Shown: positions 8,235-16,848, counted from the first letter of the stretch. The stretch is DNA of 64,000 nt from Parafrankia elaeagni (GCF_000374165.1 NZ_KB893713.1:76853-140852), one strand, 5' to 3'. Numbers and translations: made by a program. Notes: a model not told the origin generated them from the letters alone.

Positions 8235-8753
8235 TCAGGCCGGCGGTGGCGGTGGCGGTGGCGGTGGCGGTGGCGCGAGCATCTCGCGGTGTTCGGGCGT
8301 GCCGTCGAGGTTGGCGTTGATCCGCTCGCGGATGCGCCAGCCCCGCGCGGTACGCACCCAGCGCCACGTGTTCGCGGAGACCCGGGCCACCCAGAACCGG
8401 TCGGCGTCGGCGTCCCAGCGGATGTTGAGCGCATAGCTGCGGCCGGTCGCCTCGTCACCGTCGACCACGATGTGCGGCACTGTCAGGACATGGCCGCAGC
8501 CGTTGCGGATCAGGCTCTGGTGGCCGCCGTCGACCATGGCGGCGATGTCGCCCCGCCCCCGCATCCGCAGTGTGGGGACGGCGTCGAAGGTGCCGTCCTC
8601 GGTCCAGAGCGCCGCCGTGGCCTGCGCCGACCCGCTGTCGACAGCGGGCCCGTACTGGGCGACGAGCTGCATGATCTCGATCTGATCCTCGAGGGCGTGG
8701 ATCCTTGCCGCCAGTCCTTCGACCACGGCGCGAAGCTCGTCCAACTCACTCAT
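8235..8753 (-). CDS. SnoaL-like / nuclear transport factor 2 family protein with polyproline tail
   Basis: About 172 residues from ATG 8753. A coiled N-terminus (ELRAVVEGLAARIHALEDQ) precedes a SnoaL-like cone fold (LVAQYGPAVDSG, LWTEDGTFD, GWRIRERINANLDG). Such proteins are cyclases, isomerases or dehydratases, or non-catalytic partners, and are common beside SDRs. The last residues are a run of about eleven prolines, produced by GGCGGT hexamers at 8242-8274. The tail probably arose by repeat expansion at the stop codon and is unlikely to belong to the fold. Confidence 0.8.
   Translation of the reverse strand: MSELDELRAVVEGLAARIHALEDQIEIMQLVAQYGPAVDSGSAQATAALWTEDGTFDAVPTLRMRGRGDIAAMVDGGHQSLIRNGCGHVLTVPHIVVDGDEATGRSYALNIRWDADADRFWVARVSANTWRWVRTARGWRIRERINANLDGTPEHREMLAPPPPPPPPPPPA
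8242..8274. repeat. GGCGGT hexamer repeat
   Basis: About five and a half GGCGGT copies encode the C-terminal polyproline of the SnoaL-like protein on the minus strand. Confidence 0.9.
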
Positions 8754-8767
8754 CCACGGACCTCGTC

Positions 8768-9697
8768 TCAAGGGACGACGACGATGCGGACCGGCCCGTC
8801 GGCGTCACGCGACGCGCTGAGAGCGTCGGCCACGCCGTCGAGCCCGACGGTCCGGCCGAGCATCGGCGCGACGTCGAGGCTGCCGGAACAGACCGCCTCG
8901 AAGGCCTCGTCCCAGTGGTGCGTCAACGGGCCGCCGCCGAACTGGATGTTCAGGCCCTTCCGTTTGGCGGTCAGGGTGTGCAGGTGCTCGCCCTCCGGCG
9001 GGCCGCCCATGGAGAAGATCCGGGTACCACGCTCACATCCCCTGATGATCGAGTCGAGGACGCCCGGGAGACCGACGCATTCGAAGACGACGCAGCCCGG
9101 CAGGCCGGCCGCCGACAGCATCTCTCTCATCGGCTCGGGAGTGCCGTGGGCCACGTCCCGCCAGGCCTGGTACGGCGAGAGCTCGGCGGGGTCGATGACC
9201 ACGTCGGCTCCCATGGCCAGCGCGGTCTCCCGCCGCGAGGCGGCCGACCAGCCGACCGAGATCGCGTCGGCGATGCACACGATCTCGCTCGGGAGCTCCG
9301 AGACCGCGACGCGGGTGAGGGACTCGTCCAGCAGGAAGTACTCGCCGAACCCGCCGGGTGACTCCGGGTTCTGCCCGATGATCCTGCGCCCGGTGGCGGT
9401 GGCCAGCACCGGCAGGGAGCTCACCCGAGTACCGACGGGGATGCGACGCTCGGTACCGGGGCCGTAGTCGACGACCTCGGCGCAGCACTCGTGGCCCATG
9501 ACGATGTCGGCGTCCCGGTCGTAGGTCGACATCCCGCTGTCGTCCTCCACGCCGGCTTCCAGGTGATCCATGAAGTGGATGTCCGACGCGCAGATCCCGC
9601 ACGCCAGTGACCGGACGAGAAGCTGCCCCGGCCCTGGCACCGGATCACTGATGACGCGTGTCTCGACCGTCCCACCCCGCAGCACAGCAGCTCGCAT
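8768..9697 (-). pseudogene. Zinc-type alcohol dehydrogenase missing its NAD-binding motif
   Basis: The 309-residue frame has the GroES-like catalytic half of a medium-chain dehydrogenase (LACGICASDIHFM, GHECCAEV, PGGFGEYF). At about residue 151 (near nt 9245) it passes from ADAISVGW directly to SAASRRETALAMGADVVIDP. Intact relatives have about 45-50 residues there, including the VIGCGPIG nucleotide-binding turn. The join is in frame and the C-terminus is normal. Without the Rossmann GxGxxG the enzyme should not bind NAD. It may be a true pseudogene or an assembly deletion. It heads the minus-strand oxidoreductase operon. Confidence 0.75.
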
Positions 9698-9762
9698 CAG
9701 CTTCTCTCTCCGTCGCCACCAGCGCCTGTCCCCGGCACCGGACTGTAGTGACGGCCGGCGAG

Positions 9763-9809
9763 TTATAGAAGAGTTCGTCCTGAAATTTTATAGAAGATCT
9801 TGTCCTGGA
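9763..9809. promoter_or_regulatory. Pair of direct repeats, candidate TetR operator
   Basis: Two similar 22-bp sequences (TTATAGAAGAGTTCGTCCTG at 9763 and TTATAGAAGATCTTGTCCTG at 9788) are spaced 25 bp apart. They lie in the AT-richer gap between the minus-strand ADH-like gene and the plus-strand TetR gene. This is the expected place for the divergent promoter and regulator sites; binding is inferred only. Confidence 0.45.
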
Positions 9810-9859
9810 ACTCGACGGAGCCGGCGTGGGCCCGAGTCGTCGCCCATACGATCGCCGGC

Positions 9860-10513
9860 ATGGCCGAGCCCCCCCGCCGCCGCCCGGGGCGCCCCCGGGA
9901 CACGAGCATCGACGAACGGGCCCTCGCGGCAACGCGCGAGCTGCTCGTGGAGCGTGGCTTCGAAGCGACGACGATCCACGCCGTCGCCGGGCACTCCGGT
10001 GTCCACGCCTCCGCCATCTACCGCCGCTGGGGTTCGCGGATCGAGCTGATCGAGGAAGCCACGTTCCCCGGCCTCAGCCCACTCGGCGTCCAGCCGACGG
10101 GGGACCTCCGCGGCGACCTCCGCCGCTTCGTCCGCGCCTACGTCGCCGCCTTCGACGCACCCGCGGCGCGCGCGGCCGCGGCGGGGCTGCTCGCGCACCA
10201 CCAGGCCGCGAGCCGGCATCGCCCACCGGAGTTCTACCTGCGTGTGTCGGCGCGACCGCAGTTCCAGGACATCCTGCACGCCGCGCCACCCGGGAGCATC
10301 GACCCCGCCGTGGACCCGGACGACGTCTTCGACATGCTCCTCGGCGCCATCCTGACCCGCACGCTGCTGTCCACGGTCACCGCCCGACGCCGTCCGCTGG
10401 ACCGCACCGTCGAGATGATCATGCGACTTCTGCAGCCAGCGGCCAGCACCAGCACCAGCACCAGCACCAGCACCAGCACCAGCACGATCGAACCCGGCAG
10501 CCAGCCGGCCTGA
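9860..10513 (+). CDS. TetR/AcrR family transcriptional regulator
   Basis: About 217 residues from ATG 9860. The N-terminal HTH is clear: RGFEATTIHAVAGHSGVHASAIYRRWGSR at residues of about 35-62, split by the usual turn. A helical ligand domain follows to about residue 190. The C-terminus is a run of Ser-Thr encoded by AGCACC hexamers, after which the frame ends in unrelated DNA. The natural end has therefore probably been replaced at a deletion junction. It is divergent from the oxidoreductase operon and probably represses it and itself through the repeats just upstream. Confidence 0.85.
   Translation: MAEPPRRRPGRPRDTSIDERALAATRELLVERGFEATTIHAVAGHSGVHASAIYRRWGSRIELIEEATFPGLSPLGVQPTGDLRGDLRRFVRAYVAAFDAPAARAAAAGLLAHHQAASRHRPPEFYLRVSARPQFQDILHAAPPGSIDPAVDPDDVFDMLLGAILTRTLLSTVTARRRPLDRTVEMIMRLLQPAASTSTSTSTSTSTSTIEPGSQPA
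10445..10485. repeat. AGCACC hexamer repeat at a gene junction
   Basis: Nearly seven AGCACC copies encode Ser-Thr at the end of the TetR protein. The array marks the boundary between the intact TetR gene and a scar made of MFS and TetR remnants. Confidence 0.9.
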
Positions 10514-10590
10514 AGGAACAGGCAGAGGGGAACCCCGACGGCGGTGAAGGCGACGGACCACCAGAAGGCTGCGCCGAGCGCGTCGGCGAG
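10505..10590 (-). pseudogene. C-terminal fragment of an MFS (DHA2-type) exporter
   Basis: Read on the minus strand, this piece gives ALGAAFWWSVAFTAVGVPL, which closely matches the last transmembrane segment of DHA2/EmrB-type exporters. Nothing of the rest of the transporter is present on either side. It lies between a TetR gene and a TetR C-terminal fragment, so it appears to be the stump left when most of an exporter gene was deleted. Confidence 0.6.
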
Positions 10591-10593
10591 CGC

Positions 10594-11004
10594 GTCCGGG
10601 CCACCATCGCCCACGCCCTCGGACGTGACCGCCGCGTGACCCCCGACACCGGGAGCCTGCGGGGCGACGTTCTCGCCCTCATGCGCGAGGTCAACGCCAC
10701 CCGCGCCCAGCTCGCCACCGTCATGAGCGTCCACCTCGCCGGCTATTACCAGGAGACCGGCACCAGCCCCGCCGACCTCCGCAGAATCGTCGCGGTGGGC
10801 CGCGAGAACCCTCTCGACGTTCTGTTCGCCCGCGCAGCCGACCGGGGGGAGATCAGGCCGGAGCGTCTTTCCGACCGCGTGCGGTCACTCCCCTTCGATC
10901 TCCTGCGGCACGAGTTCGTCATGAACCTCGCCCCCGTCACCGACGAGGTCCTGACAGAGATCGTCGACACGATCTTCCTGCCACTGGTGCAGCAGCACAC
11001 CTGA
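10594..11004 (+). pseudogene. TetR C-terminal ligand-binding domain lacking its DNA-binding domain
   Basis: About 137 codons read like a TetR_C domain: TPDTGSLRGDVLALMREV, SADLRRIVAVG-like text, RGEIRPERLSDRV, DEVLTEIVDTIFLPLVQ. No HTH precedes it; upstream sequence in this frame is antisense to the MFS fragment. The DNA-binding half was evidently lost in the same deletion. No start codon with a ribosome-binding site is apparent, so expression is doubtful. Confidence 0.7.
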
Positions 11005-11230
11005 CAAACCGCGCACCCGCCCCTGCGGAAGGACCGCGGTGGCCGGCCGAACAGCTCGCCACCCCGCCGCCGCGATGGCGGAAACCCTCGCCCACGGGAT
11101 CATCCCCTAGAATCCCGGAAGTCGTCCGAACCTTTTTCTCGTGCAGTTGCCTCGAGACGAAGGGCGGACTTCTGCGCTGGCAGGAGACAGCCCGCGCATC
11201 GATCATGCGGCTGGATTTCGGGGGGTATCT

Positions 11231-11890
11231 GTGAGGGTCGAGAAAACAAGGTCGCGGTCACTCACCGTGGGCTTCGGGGTGGGCCTGGCGCTGCTGGCCA
11301 CCGCGTGCGGCGGGAGCGGTTCGACCGTCACCTCCCAGTCACCGAGCGCCCAGGATGCGGCCGGGTCGGCCGGCCAGGCCCCCACTCCGCTGGCTGGCTG
11401 GGTCACTGACCTGCCCACAGCCCTGGCAGGCGGCTCGGCGGCTCTGCCCCCGACCCCGGCGGCAACAGCCGACCTCGCCGCCCCGGCGCCCGCCCTCGCA
11501 CCCGCACCCGCACCGACTCCCGTCGCCGGCGCGGGCCCACTGGCGAACTCCATCGTCCCCGAGAACTTTCCGTTTCCGCCCGGAGTGACGTTCACCGTCT
11601 CCAAGAACAAGCCCACGGACGCGACACTCACTCTTGACGGCATCACTCCGGCCGCGGCCGTCGACTATTATCGCCAGAATCTGCCCGGCGCCGGTTACAA
11701 GTTCTTCCAGGAAGCCGGCTCCGACGGCAGAACGAAAATCACCTACACGGGCAACAGCCAGAGTGTCCAGCTCGTCGTAGGCGGATCCAGAACACCGGAA
11801 ATGGTGCTGCTCATCTTTGTGCAGTGCACCAGCGAGGTGGCGGGGGAAGAGATCCCGGGCCGGCGCAGCGACCGGGTGGCGTGCGTTTGA
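11231..11890 (+). CDS. Putative secreted lipoprotein, function unknown
   Basis: 219 residues from GTG 11231. A signal peptide (TVGFGVGLALLATACG) ends in a lipobox-like LATAC, so the mature protein is probably lipid-anchored outside the membrane. A low-complexity Ala/Pro linker, partly encoded by GCACCC repeats near 11500, leads to a globular domain of about 100 residues. This contains FPFPPGVTFTVSKNKPTDATLTL and AAVDYYRQNLPGAGYKF, a pattern of small actinobacterial lipoproteins. I do not recognise a catalytic motif. It is convergent with the SnoaL-like gene, six bases away. Confidence 0.75.
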   Translation: MRVEKTRSRSLTVGFGVGLALLATACGGSGSTVTSQSPSAQDAAGSAGQAPTPLAGWVTDLPTALAGGSAALPPTPAATADLAAPAPALAPAPAPTPVAGAGPLANSIVPENFPFPPGVTFTVSKNKPTDATLTLDGITPAAAVDYYRQNLPGAGYKFFQEAGSDGRTKITYTGNSQSVQLVVGGSRTPEMVLLIFVQCTSEVAGEEIPGRRSDRVACV

Positions 11891-11896
11891 CGACGA

Positions 11897-12325
11897 TCAG
11901 CCGACAGGCGTCTCGCCGGAGGCCAGCAGGCGCGCGATCCGCGTGGTGCGGCGGCTGATCCGCCAGCCTGCCGGAGTACGGACGAGCTCGTCGGTGTAGT
12001 TGCCGATCACGTCGATCCAGCGGCCGGGGTCGTCCGGCGAAAGCATCAGGACCGCATGGACGTAGGAACGTGCCGACGCCCGGTCCCCCTCGACGTCGAC
12101 GACGACGTTCGACAGGCGGTGGTGGGTCGGGCCCATGTTCTCGTGTGCCCTGGTCATGTACTCGGTGATCGCCTCGACGCCGGCATGCTTCACGGTGCCG
12201 TAGTCAGCCTCGACGTCCGCGGTCCAGCACGTGCGGAACAGGGCCCAGTCCCGCTGGTCGATACCTGTCGCGTACCGGACCAGCACCTCGGCGATCTGCG
12301 CCTTGTCCTCCCGAAGGTCCGCCAC
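11897..12325 (-). CDS. SnoaL-like / nuclear transport factor 2 family protein
   Basis: 142 residues from ATG 12325. The fold signature is QIAEVLVRYATGIDQRDWAL, WTADVEADYG, THHRLSNVVVDVEGD, and GWRISRRTTRIARL, the typical SnoaL_4 arrangement. Such proteins act as small isomerases or dehydratases, or as accessory partners of ring-hydroxylating and steroid-degrading enzymes. It stands alone on the minus strand, convergent with the lipoprotein gene. It is distinct in sequence from the other SnoaL-like gene at 8235. Confidence 0.85.
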   Translation of the reverse strand: MADLREDKAQIAEVLVRYATGIDQRDWALFRTCWTADVEADYGTVKHAGVEAITEYMTRAHENMGPTHHRLSNVVVDVEGDRASARSYVHAVLMLSPDDPGRWIDVIGNYTDELVRTPAGWRISRRTTRIARLLASGETPVG

Positions 12326-12502
12326 GGCAGTTCCCCTCCCGCATGGTCGCGGCCCAGGTCCGAAGGTCAGGGCCCGGAACGTCGGGAACGCTACTTCTGC
12401 GCCGGCGACCCGTCCACCCGTCCGCCCGACAGCTGAACGACGTCCTGCTCCGGGGTTGCGCCGAACGGCTATCGCGGTCAGCGGGTCGCCCGGTCCGGGC
12501 GC

Positions 12503-12619
12503 CGTTTCTGGATCGAGGACACGACGATCTGGAACCTCGTCGATCGCGACGGCACACTGCAGGGGCAGGCTGCCATGATCCGCGCCTGGTACGACGGGTG
12601 CGACGGGTGCGACGCCTGA
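12503..12619 (+). other. Possible C-terminal gene remnant
   Basis: A 38-codon open stretch reads RFWIEDTTIWNLVDRDGT, then AAMIRAWYDG, ending in a GCDGCDA tail. The text looks coding (aromatic-rich, ordered), but there is no start codon nearby and no frame continuing upstream past 12434. I cannot name the family. The 12,326-12,632 interval otherwise shows no gene. Confidence 0.3.
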
Positions 12620-12632
12620 CGGAGTGCCTGAC

Positions 12633-13358
12633 TCAGGGCTGGGGCGGTTCGGTTATCCCCAGTGCGGCGAGGAGAGCGGCGGTCAGCGGCTCGCGCAGGT
12701 CCTCGGCGGAAGCCTTGGCGAGTCGGGTGAGGGTTCCGGCGTCCCGGGCGACTCCCACCCCGAAGAGCAGGGCGACGGCGAGCTCGGCTGCCAGCTCCGG
12801 GTCGGGCGCCGCCGCCGTCTCGCCCAGCGGTAGGCGAACGGTGTCGAGCCGTTCGCGGGTCGCTGCCCGTGCGGCGGCGTCCACCTCACGACGGAAGACG
12901 TTCTGGGCCGCGGCGCTGACACCGCTCGCTGTCCATCTGTCCAGCGCCCGGCCCACCAGGGCACGCACCGCTGCCGCCGGGTCGGCCGGCGTCTCGCTCG
13001 CCGCGGCCGACCCGCGGGCGGGCGACGCGGCGCCGGCCGCGGACCGCGCCGGCGGCTCCGCCTGCCCCTCGCCGGCGGAGCCGCCGCTACCCGCGGCGTC
13101 ACTGGCCGGGCCGCCGCGGTTCGGGCCGCCGGAGACCGGAACGGTCTGTCCGATGAGCGGATCGGCGGCGAGAACCGCCTGGTACAGCCCTTCCTTACCG
13201 CCGAAGTACCGGGCGATGAGGGCCGGGTCGACGCCGGCACGGTCGCCGACCGACCGGATGGCGGTGCCGGCGTAACCGCGCTCGGCGAACAGGTCGGCCG
13301 CTGCGGCGAGCAGCGCCTGACGGCTCCGCGCCGCGTCGCGCCGGCGGGTGGTGTTCAT
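12633..13358 (-). CDS. TetR family regulator of the adjacent MFS exporter
   Basis: 241 residues from ATG 13358, whose ATG overlaps the stop of the MFS gene (ATGA). The HTH is ADLFAERGYAGTAIRSVGDR with DPALIARYFGGKEGLY following. A Gly/Ala/Ser-rich insert of about 50 residues (around residues 75-125) separates the HTH from the C-terminal helices (FGVGVARDAG, LREPLTAALLAALG). It is co-transcribed with the exporter and likely binds the palindrome at 14,943, giving autoregulation relieved by an exported drug or metabolite. Confidence 0.88.
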   Translation of the reverse strand: MNTTRRRDAARSRQALLAAAADLFAERGYAGTAIRSVGDRAGVDPALIARYFGGKEGLYQAVLAADPLIGQTVPVSGGPNRGGPASDAAGSGGSAGEGQAEPPARSAAGAASPARGSAAASETPADPAAAVRALVGRALDRWTASGVSAAAQNVFRREVDAAARAATRERLDTVRLPLGETAAAPDPELAAELAVALLFGVGVARDAGTLTRLAKASAEDLREPLTAALLAALGITEPPQP

Positions 13359-14914
13359 GGCTCGACATCATCCGCCATCGTGGGGCGCGAGGCGGCGGTG
13401 CCCACCGGCTCCTCCCACGGTGTCGCCAGCTCTGCCAGCCGGGCAGCGGGGATGGCGGCTGGGGCCGCGGCCTGCTCACCGTCACGTGGCGAGGCCGGCA
13501 GGGCCAGCGCCGCGAGCACGGCCAGCGCGCAGACCCCGCCGGCCAGGCCGAACGCCAGCGTGTAGCCGCTCTCGCCGGGCTGCGACGAGCCGGTCGGGGT
13601 GTGCGCGGCGAGCATGGCCGCTCCGAGCGCGCTGCCCACCGAGCCGCCAGCCGTCCGCAGGACCTGGTTGAAGCTCGTGGCGCTGCCGGTCTCCTGCGGT
13701 GGGACGGATCCGATGATGAGCGCGGGCATCGCCGCGAAGGCGAGCCCGATGCCGACCCCGAACAGGAACGTGGCCGCACCCAGCTCGACGAGGTGGTCGT
13801 GGCGGACGGCAAGGCCGAACTGGGCGAGGGCCACCGCGAGCAGACCGGTCACCAACAGTCCCCGGCCGCCGCCGGTGCGTGGCCCCAGCCAGCGCGACCA
13901 GCGGCTGGCCAGGACTGTTCCCGCGGACAGGGGCAGGATCACCAGGCCGAGCACCGCGGGCGACGCCCCGAAGCCGTAGCCGGTCGACGTCGGGGCCTGC
14001 GCGAGCCGGTTGATCAGGGTCATCGCGTTGAACATGCCGAAGCCGGCGAGCGCCGCGCACACGTCGGCCACGAGCACCGGGCGGGCTCTGAGGTACCTCA
14101 GCTCGACCAGCGGGTTCGCCGTCCGCAGCTCGACCAGGGCCCAGCCGACCCCGCAGGCGGCGCCGACCACGAGAAGCGCCACCACCCCCGGCGACGTCCA
14201 GCCCCAGGCCCGTCCCTCGCTCAGCGCGAGCAGCAGTGGGCTGAGCGCGGCGGCGAACAGCCAGGCGCCGCGCAGGTCGAGCCGCCCGGATGCGGGCCGG
14301 GCGCTCGCCCGCCCCGGCACGACGGCGACCACCGCCGCCATCGCCGCGCCCGCCAGCCCGGCCGCCATCCAGAATCCCGCGTGGTAGTCGAACGTGTCCG
14401 CGATCAGGCCGCTGAGGGGGTAGCCGAGCCCGGCCCCGGTCGCGACCGTGATGGACAGGGCCGCGATCCCCGGGCCGACCCGGCTCGGCGGCAGCAGATC
14501 GCGGGCGATCGCCAGCGCCAGCGGCATCAGGCCCATGCCGATGCCCATCAGGCCCCGCCCGACGAGCAGCTGAACGAAGCTCGCCGCGGTGGCCGCGAGG
14601 ACGGAGCCCGCTCCCACGGCCCCCAGGCCGGCCAGCAGCACGGTGCGCCGGTGTGGCCCGTCACCGAGCCGCCCGATCAGCGGGGTGGTGGCGGCCCCGA
14701 TCAGCAGCGTCAGGGTGAGCAGCCACTGGGCGTCCGTGAGCGAGACGTGCAGGTCGGTCGCGATCGTCGGGATCAGCGGCGTGCCGAGCGTCCCGATGAC
14801 CGCGATCACGAGTCCGCAGTAGACGAGGACGCCGAGCAGGAGACCCGGGCTCGCCCGGCCCGGTAGGCCTGACCTGGCCGGCGCCGCCTGGATGATGCCC
14901 CGTCTCCCACGCAC
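13355..14914 (-). CDS. MFS drug-exporter-type transporter (DHA2 family)
   Basis: About 519 residues with 14 predicted membrane segments. The start is GTG 14914 because GGGAGG lies just before it; a longer frame from 14965 would run through the operator. Family motifs include GRLGDGPHRRTVLLAG (motif A, loop 2-3) and GLGYPLSGLIAD (motif C-like region). DHA2 proteins export drugs or hydrophobic metabolites using the proton gradient. The TetR gene follows with a four-base overlap, and the promoter lies in the gap next to the GMC oxidase gene. Confidence 0.9.
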   Translation of the reverse strand: MRGRRGIIQAAPARSGLPGRASPGLLLGVLVYCGLVIAVIGTLGTPLIPTIATDLHVSLTDAQWLLTLTLLIGAATTPLIGRLGDGPHRRTVLLAGLGAVGAGSVLAATAASFVQLLVGRGLMGIGMGLMPLALAIARDLLPPSRVGPGIAALSITVATGAGLGYPLSGLIADTFDYHAGFWMAAGLAGAAMAAVVAVVPGRASARPASGRLDLRGAWLFAAALSPLLLALSEGRAWGWTSPGVVALLVVGAACGVGWALVELRTANPLVELRYLRARPVLVADVCAALAGFGMFNAMTLINRLAQAPTSTGYGFGASPAVLGLVILPLSAGTVLASRWSRWLGPRTGGGRGLLVTGLLAVALAQFGLAVRHDHLVELGAATFLFGVGIGLAFAAMPALIIGSVPPQETGSATSFNQVLRTAGGSVGSALGAAMLAAHTPTGSSQPGESGYTLAFGLAGGVCALAVLAALALPASPRDGEQAAAPAAIPAARLAELATPWEEPVGTAASRPTMADDVEP

Positions 14915-14942
14915 CGCGCCTCCCGATCTTTGCCTCCAAGCA

Positions 14943-14962
14943 ATGTCATCATACGATGACAT
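14943..14962. promoter_or_regulatory. Palindromic operator of the MFS-TetR operon
   Basis: ATGTCATC and GATGACAT form a perfect 8-bp inverted repeat around the four-base spacer ATAC. It sits 29 bases upstream of the chosen MFS start. Size, symmetry and position fit a TetR dimer site, most simply that of the last gene of the operon. Confidence 0.7.
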
Positions 14963-15037
14963 CACTTGAAGACAAAGCGGGGCCCGTGGGTGCCTGGGCC
15001 TGGCCGGCGTCCGCCCGAGCGGTCGGTCAGGGGCCCG

Positions 15038-16687
15038 TCAGAAGACGGTGCCCACGTCCTGGGGAACGATCCTGGCCATGCTGTGCTCGGCCAGCGCGGC
15101 GATGGTCATGGACGGGTTGCAGGCGCCAGTCGAGCCGGGGATGCGGGAGCCGTCGAGGACGTACAGACCGCGGTGGCCGCGGACACGGCCGTAGAGGTCG
15201 GTGGCTGATCCCATGGGGACGCCACCGAGGGCGTGCCAGGTCGAGTTCTCGGTCAGGTTCGTGTCGATCATGATTCCGCCGCCGGCGAGGGCCAGGCCGG
15301 CCATCCGCGCCGCGATCAGCGTCTGGAGGGCGATGTCGGCGCCGATCGGCCAGTTCAGGACGGCGTCGTCCTTGGCCGCGTCGTAGGCCCACGTGCCGAC
15401 CGGGGGAACGATGCCGAAGCCGACGACGGTCATCAGTCGCTGGATGCCGGCGATCAGGGGCGGCGCGCCGGCGTGGATGATCCGGAGCGGAATCGGGCTG
15501 ACCGGGTCGGTCGCGCCCACGCAGGCGGGGCCACCCTGGGCGGCGCCCGGGTTGCGCAGCATCCCGATCCACTCGTAGATGCGGTCGCCGTTGTTGCCCC
15601 ACTGGGTACCGATGGAGTCCGGCAGGTTCGGGATGAGGTTCTTGGCCTTCGCCTTGACCAGCAGCCGCGTCGTTCCGGGCGAGCCGGCGTTGAGGAAGAC
15701 CGCGTCGGTGGTGATGGTCTTGTGTTCCTGGACGTTGCCGGCAGTGTCGATACGGTCGACGGACAGGACCCATTTGCCGTTGGCGCCGAGGGAGACGTCC
15801 CGCACGATGTGCAGCGTCTGCACGGTCACCTTGCCGGTGGCCTCCGCGGCGGCGAGGTAGGTGACGTCGATCGAGTGCTTTCCTCCGTTGTTCACGCCGA
15901 AGGCGATGTCACTGTTGGTGTAGGCCTTCTTGTAGGTACCGTTGAGCTCTCCGCGGACGAAGTTCCAGTCGACGGGAAGCGGGACCTTGAACGTCCGCAG
16001 GCCGGTCCGGGGCGCGACGTCCAGGAAGATTCTGGACGAGGTGTACGGGTCCGCGTTGAGGATGTCGTCGGGGACGGTGGAGACTCCGAGCATCGATGCC
16101 ACGGTGGGATACCACCTGGCGTTGAGCTCGTCGTACATTCCGGCGGCCAGCGGCATCGACCGGTTGAAGTCGGACCTGGTGGGCTGCAGGGTCATGCCGT
16201 GGTACATGACCGAACCGCCACCGACGCAGGCGCCGCAGTTGACGGTCATGTTGTTGCCCTTGATGACCTCGATGACCCCGGTGTAGAGCGGCCAGGTCTG
16301 GTCGGCGCCCGGAACGAGGCTCGCCAGGCTCGGCAGCGGTGGTTTCGGGGAGAGCCAGGCCGACCGGTTGTCGAGGTTCGCGACGGTGGCGAAGGTGTTC
16401 GCGTTCGGCCCGGTGGGCCAGCGCAGCCCCCGTTCGAGAACGAGGGTCGGCACTCCGGCCCTGGCGAGGCGCAGCGCGGTCACGCCACCGCCGAAGCCGG
16501 TGCCGACGACCACGGCCCGGGCGTTCACCTCGGTGTTCGTCACCGCACGCGCCGGTGACGCACCGGCCACGAGGCCGCCGAACGTGACCGCGCCGGTGCC
16601 CGCGGCGCCGATGAATGTCCGTCGACTAAATCCGGTGGCGGATTTCTGGCCAGCGGTCTCGGATAATCCTGACGACACCTCGGACAT
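15038..16687 (-). CDS. Tat-exported GMC oxidoreductase, cholesterol-oxidase-like
   Basis: About 549 residues from ATG 16687, which follows AAAGAGGAGAG. A twin-arginine signal (SRRTFIGAAG) begins near residue 21 and is cleaved after about ASPARA, so the FAD enzyme is folded in the cytoplasm and exported. The FAD motif VVGTGFGGG comes next, CVGGGSVMYHG is the GMC signature region, and the C-terminus has GACNPSMTIAALAEHS. The layout matches actinobacterial cholesterol/3-beta-hydroxysterol oxidases, which oxidise a sterol alcohol and release peroxide. Sterol specificity is likely but not proven. It is transcribed away from the HAF-repeat gene. Confidence 0.85.
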   Translation of the reverse strand: MSEVSSGLSETAGQKSATGFSRRTFIGAAGTGAVTFGGLVAGASPARAVTNTEVNARAVVVGTGFGGGVTALRLARAGVPTLVLERGLRWPTGPNANTFATVANLDNRSAWLSPKPPLPSLASLVPGADQTWPLYTGVIEVIKGNNMTVNCGACVGGGSVMYHGMTLQPTRSDFNRSMPLAAGMYDELNARWYPTVASMLGVSTVPDDILNADPYTSSRIFLDVAPRTGLRTFKVPLPVDWNFVRGELNGTYKKAYTNSDIAFGVNNGGKHSIDVTYLAAAEATGKVTVQTLHIVRDVSLGANGKWVLSVDRIDTAGNVQEHKTITTDAVFLNAGSPGTTRLLVKAKAKNLIPNLPDSIGTQWGNNGDRIYEWIGMLRNPGAAQGGPACVGATDPVSPIPLRIIHAGAPPLIAGIQRLMTVVGFGIVPPVGTWAYDAAKDDAVLNWPIGADIALQTLIAARMAGLALAGGGIMIDTNLTENSTWHALGGVPMGSATDLYGRVRGHRGLYVLDGSRIPGSTGACNPSMTIAALAEHSMARIVPQDVGTVF

Positions 16688-16819
16688 GCCACTCTCCTCT
16701 TTTCGGCGATCCTGCTCCGGCGACACCAGGACATGCCCGGAAGTCGCCCGATGTCATCCCGCGTGCTTTTTAGCACGCACACCGAAGACTTAACCAGTAG
16801 CTTTTTTACGGGTCTGCCG

Positions 16820-16848
16820 TTGACGCAGTCGACCTACGACAATATTCT
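16820..16848 (+). promoter_or_regulatory. Candidate housekeeping-type promoter
   Basis: TTGACG at 16820 and TATTCT at 16843 are separated by 17 bp, in an unusually AT-rich stretch. It points at the HAF-repeat gene 140 bases downstream. The 16,688-16,987 gap holds no gene. Confidence 0.4.

Noticed and set aside
14915..14965. Upstream ATG start for the MFS exporter
   Set aside because: It would place the operator palindrome inside the coding region; GTG 14914 has a proper GGGAGG site.
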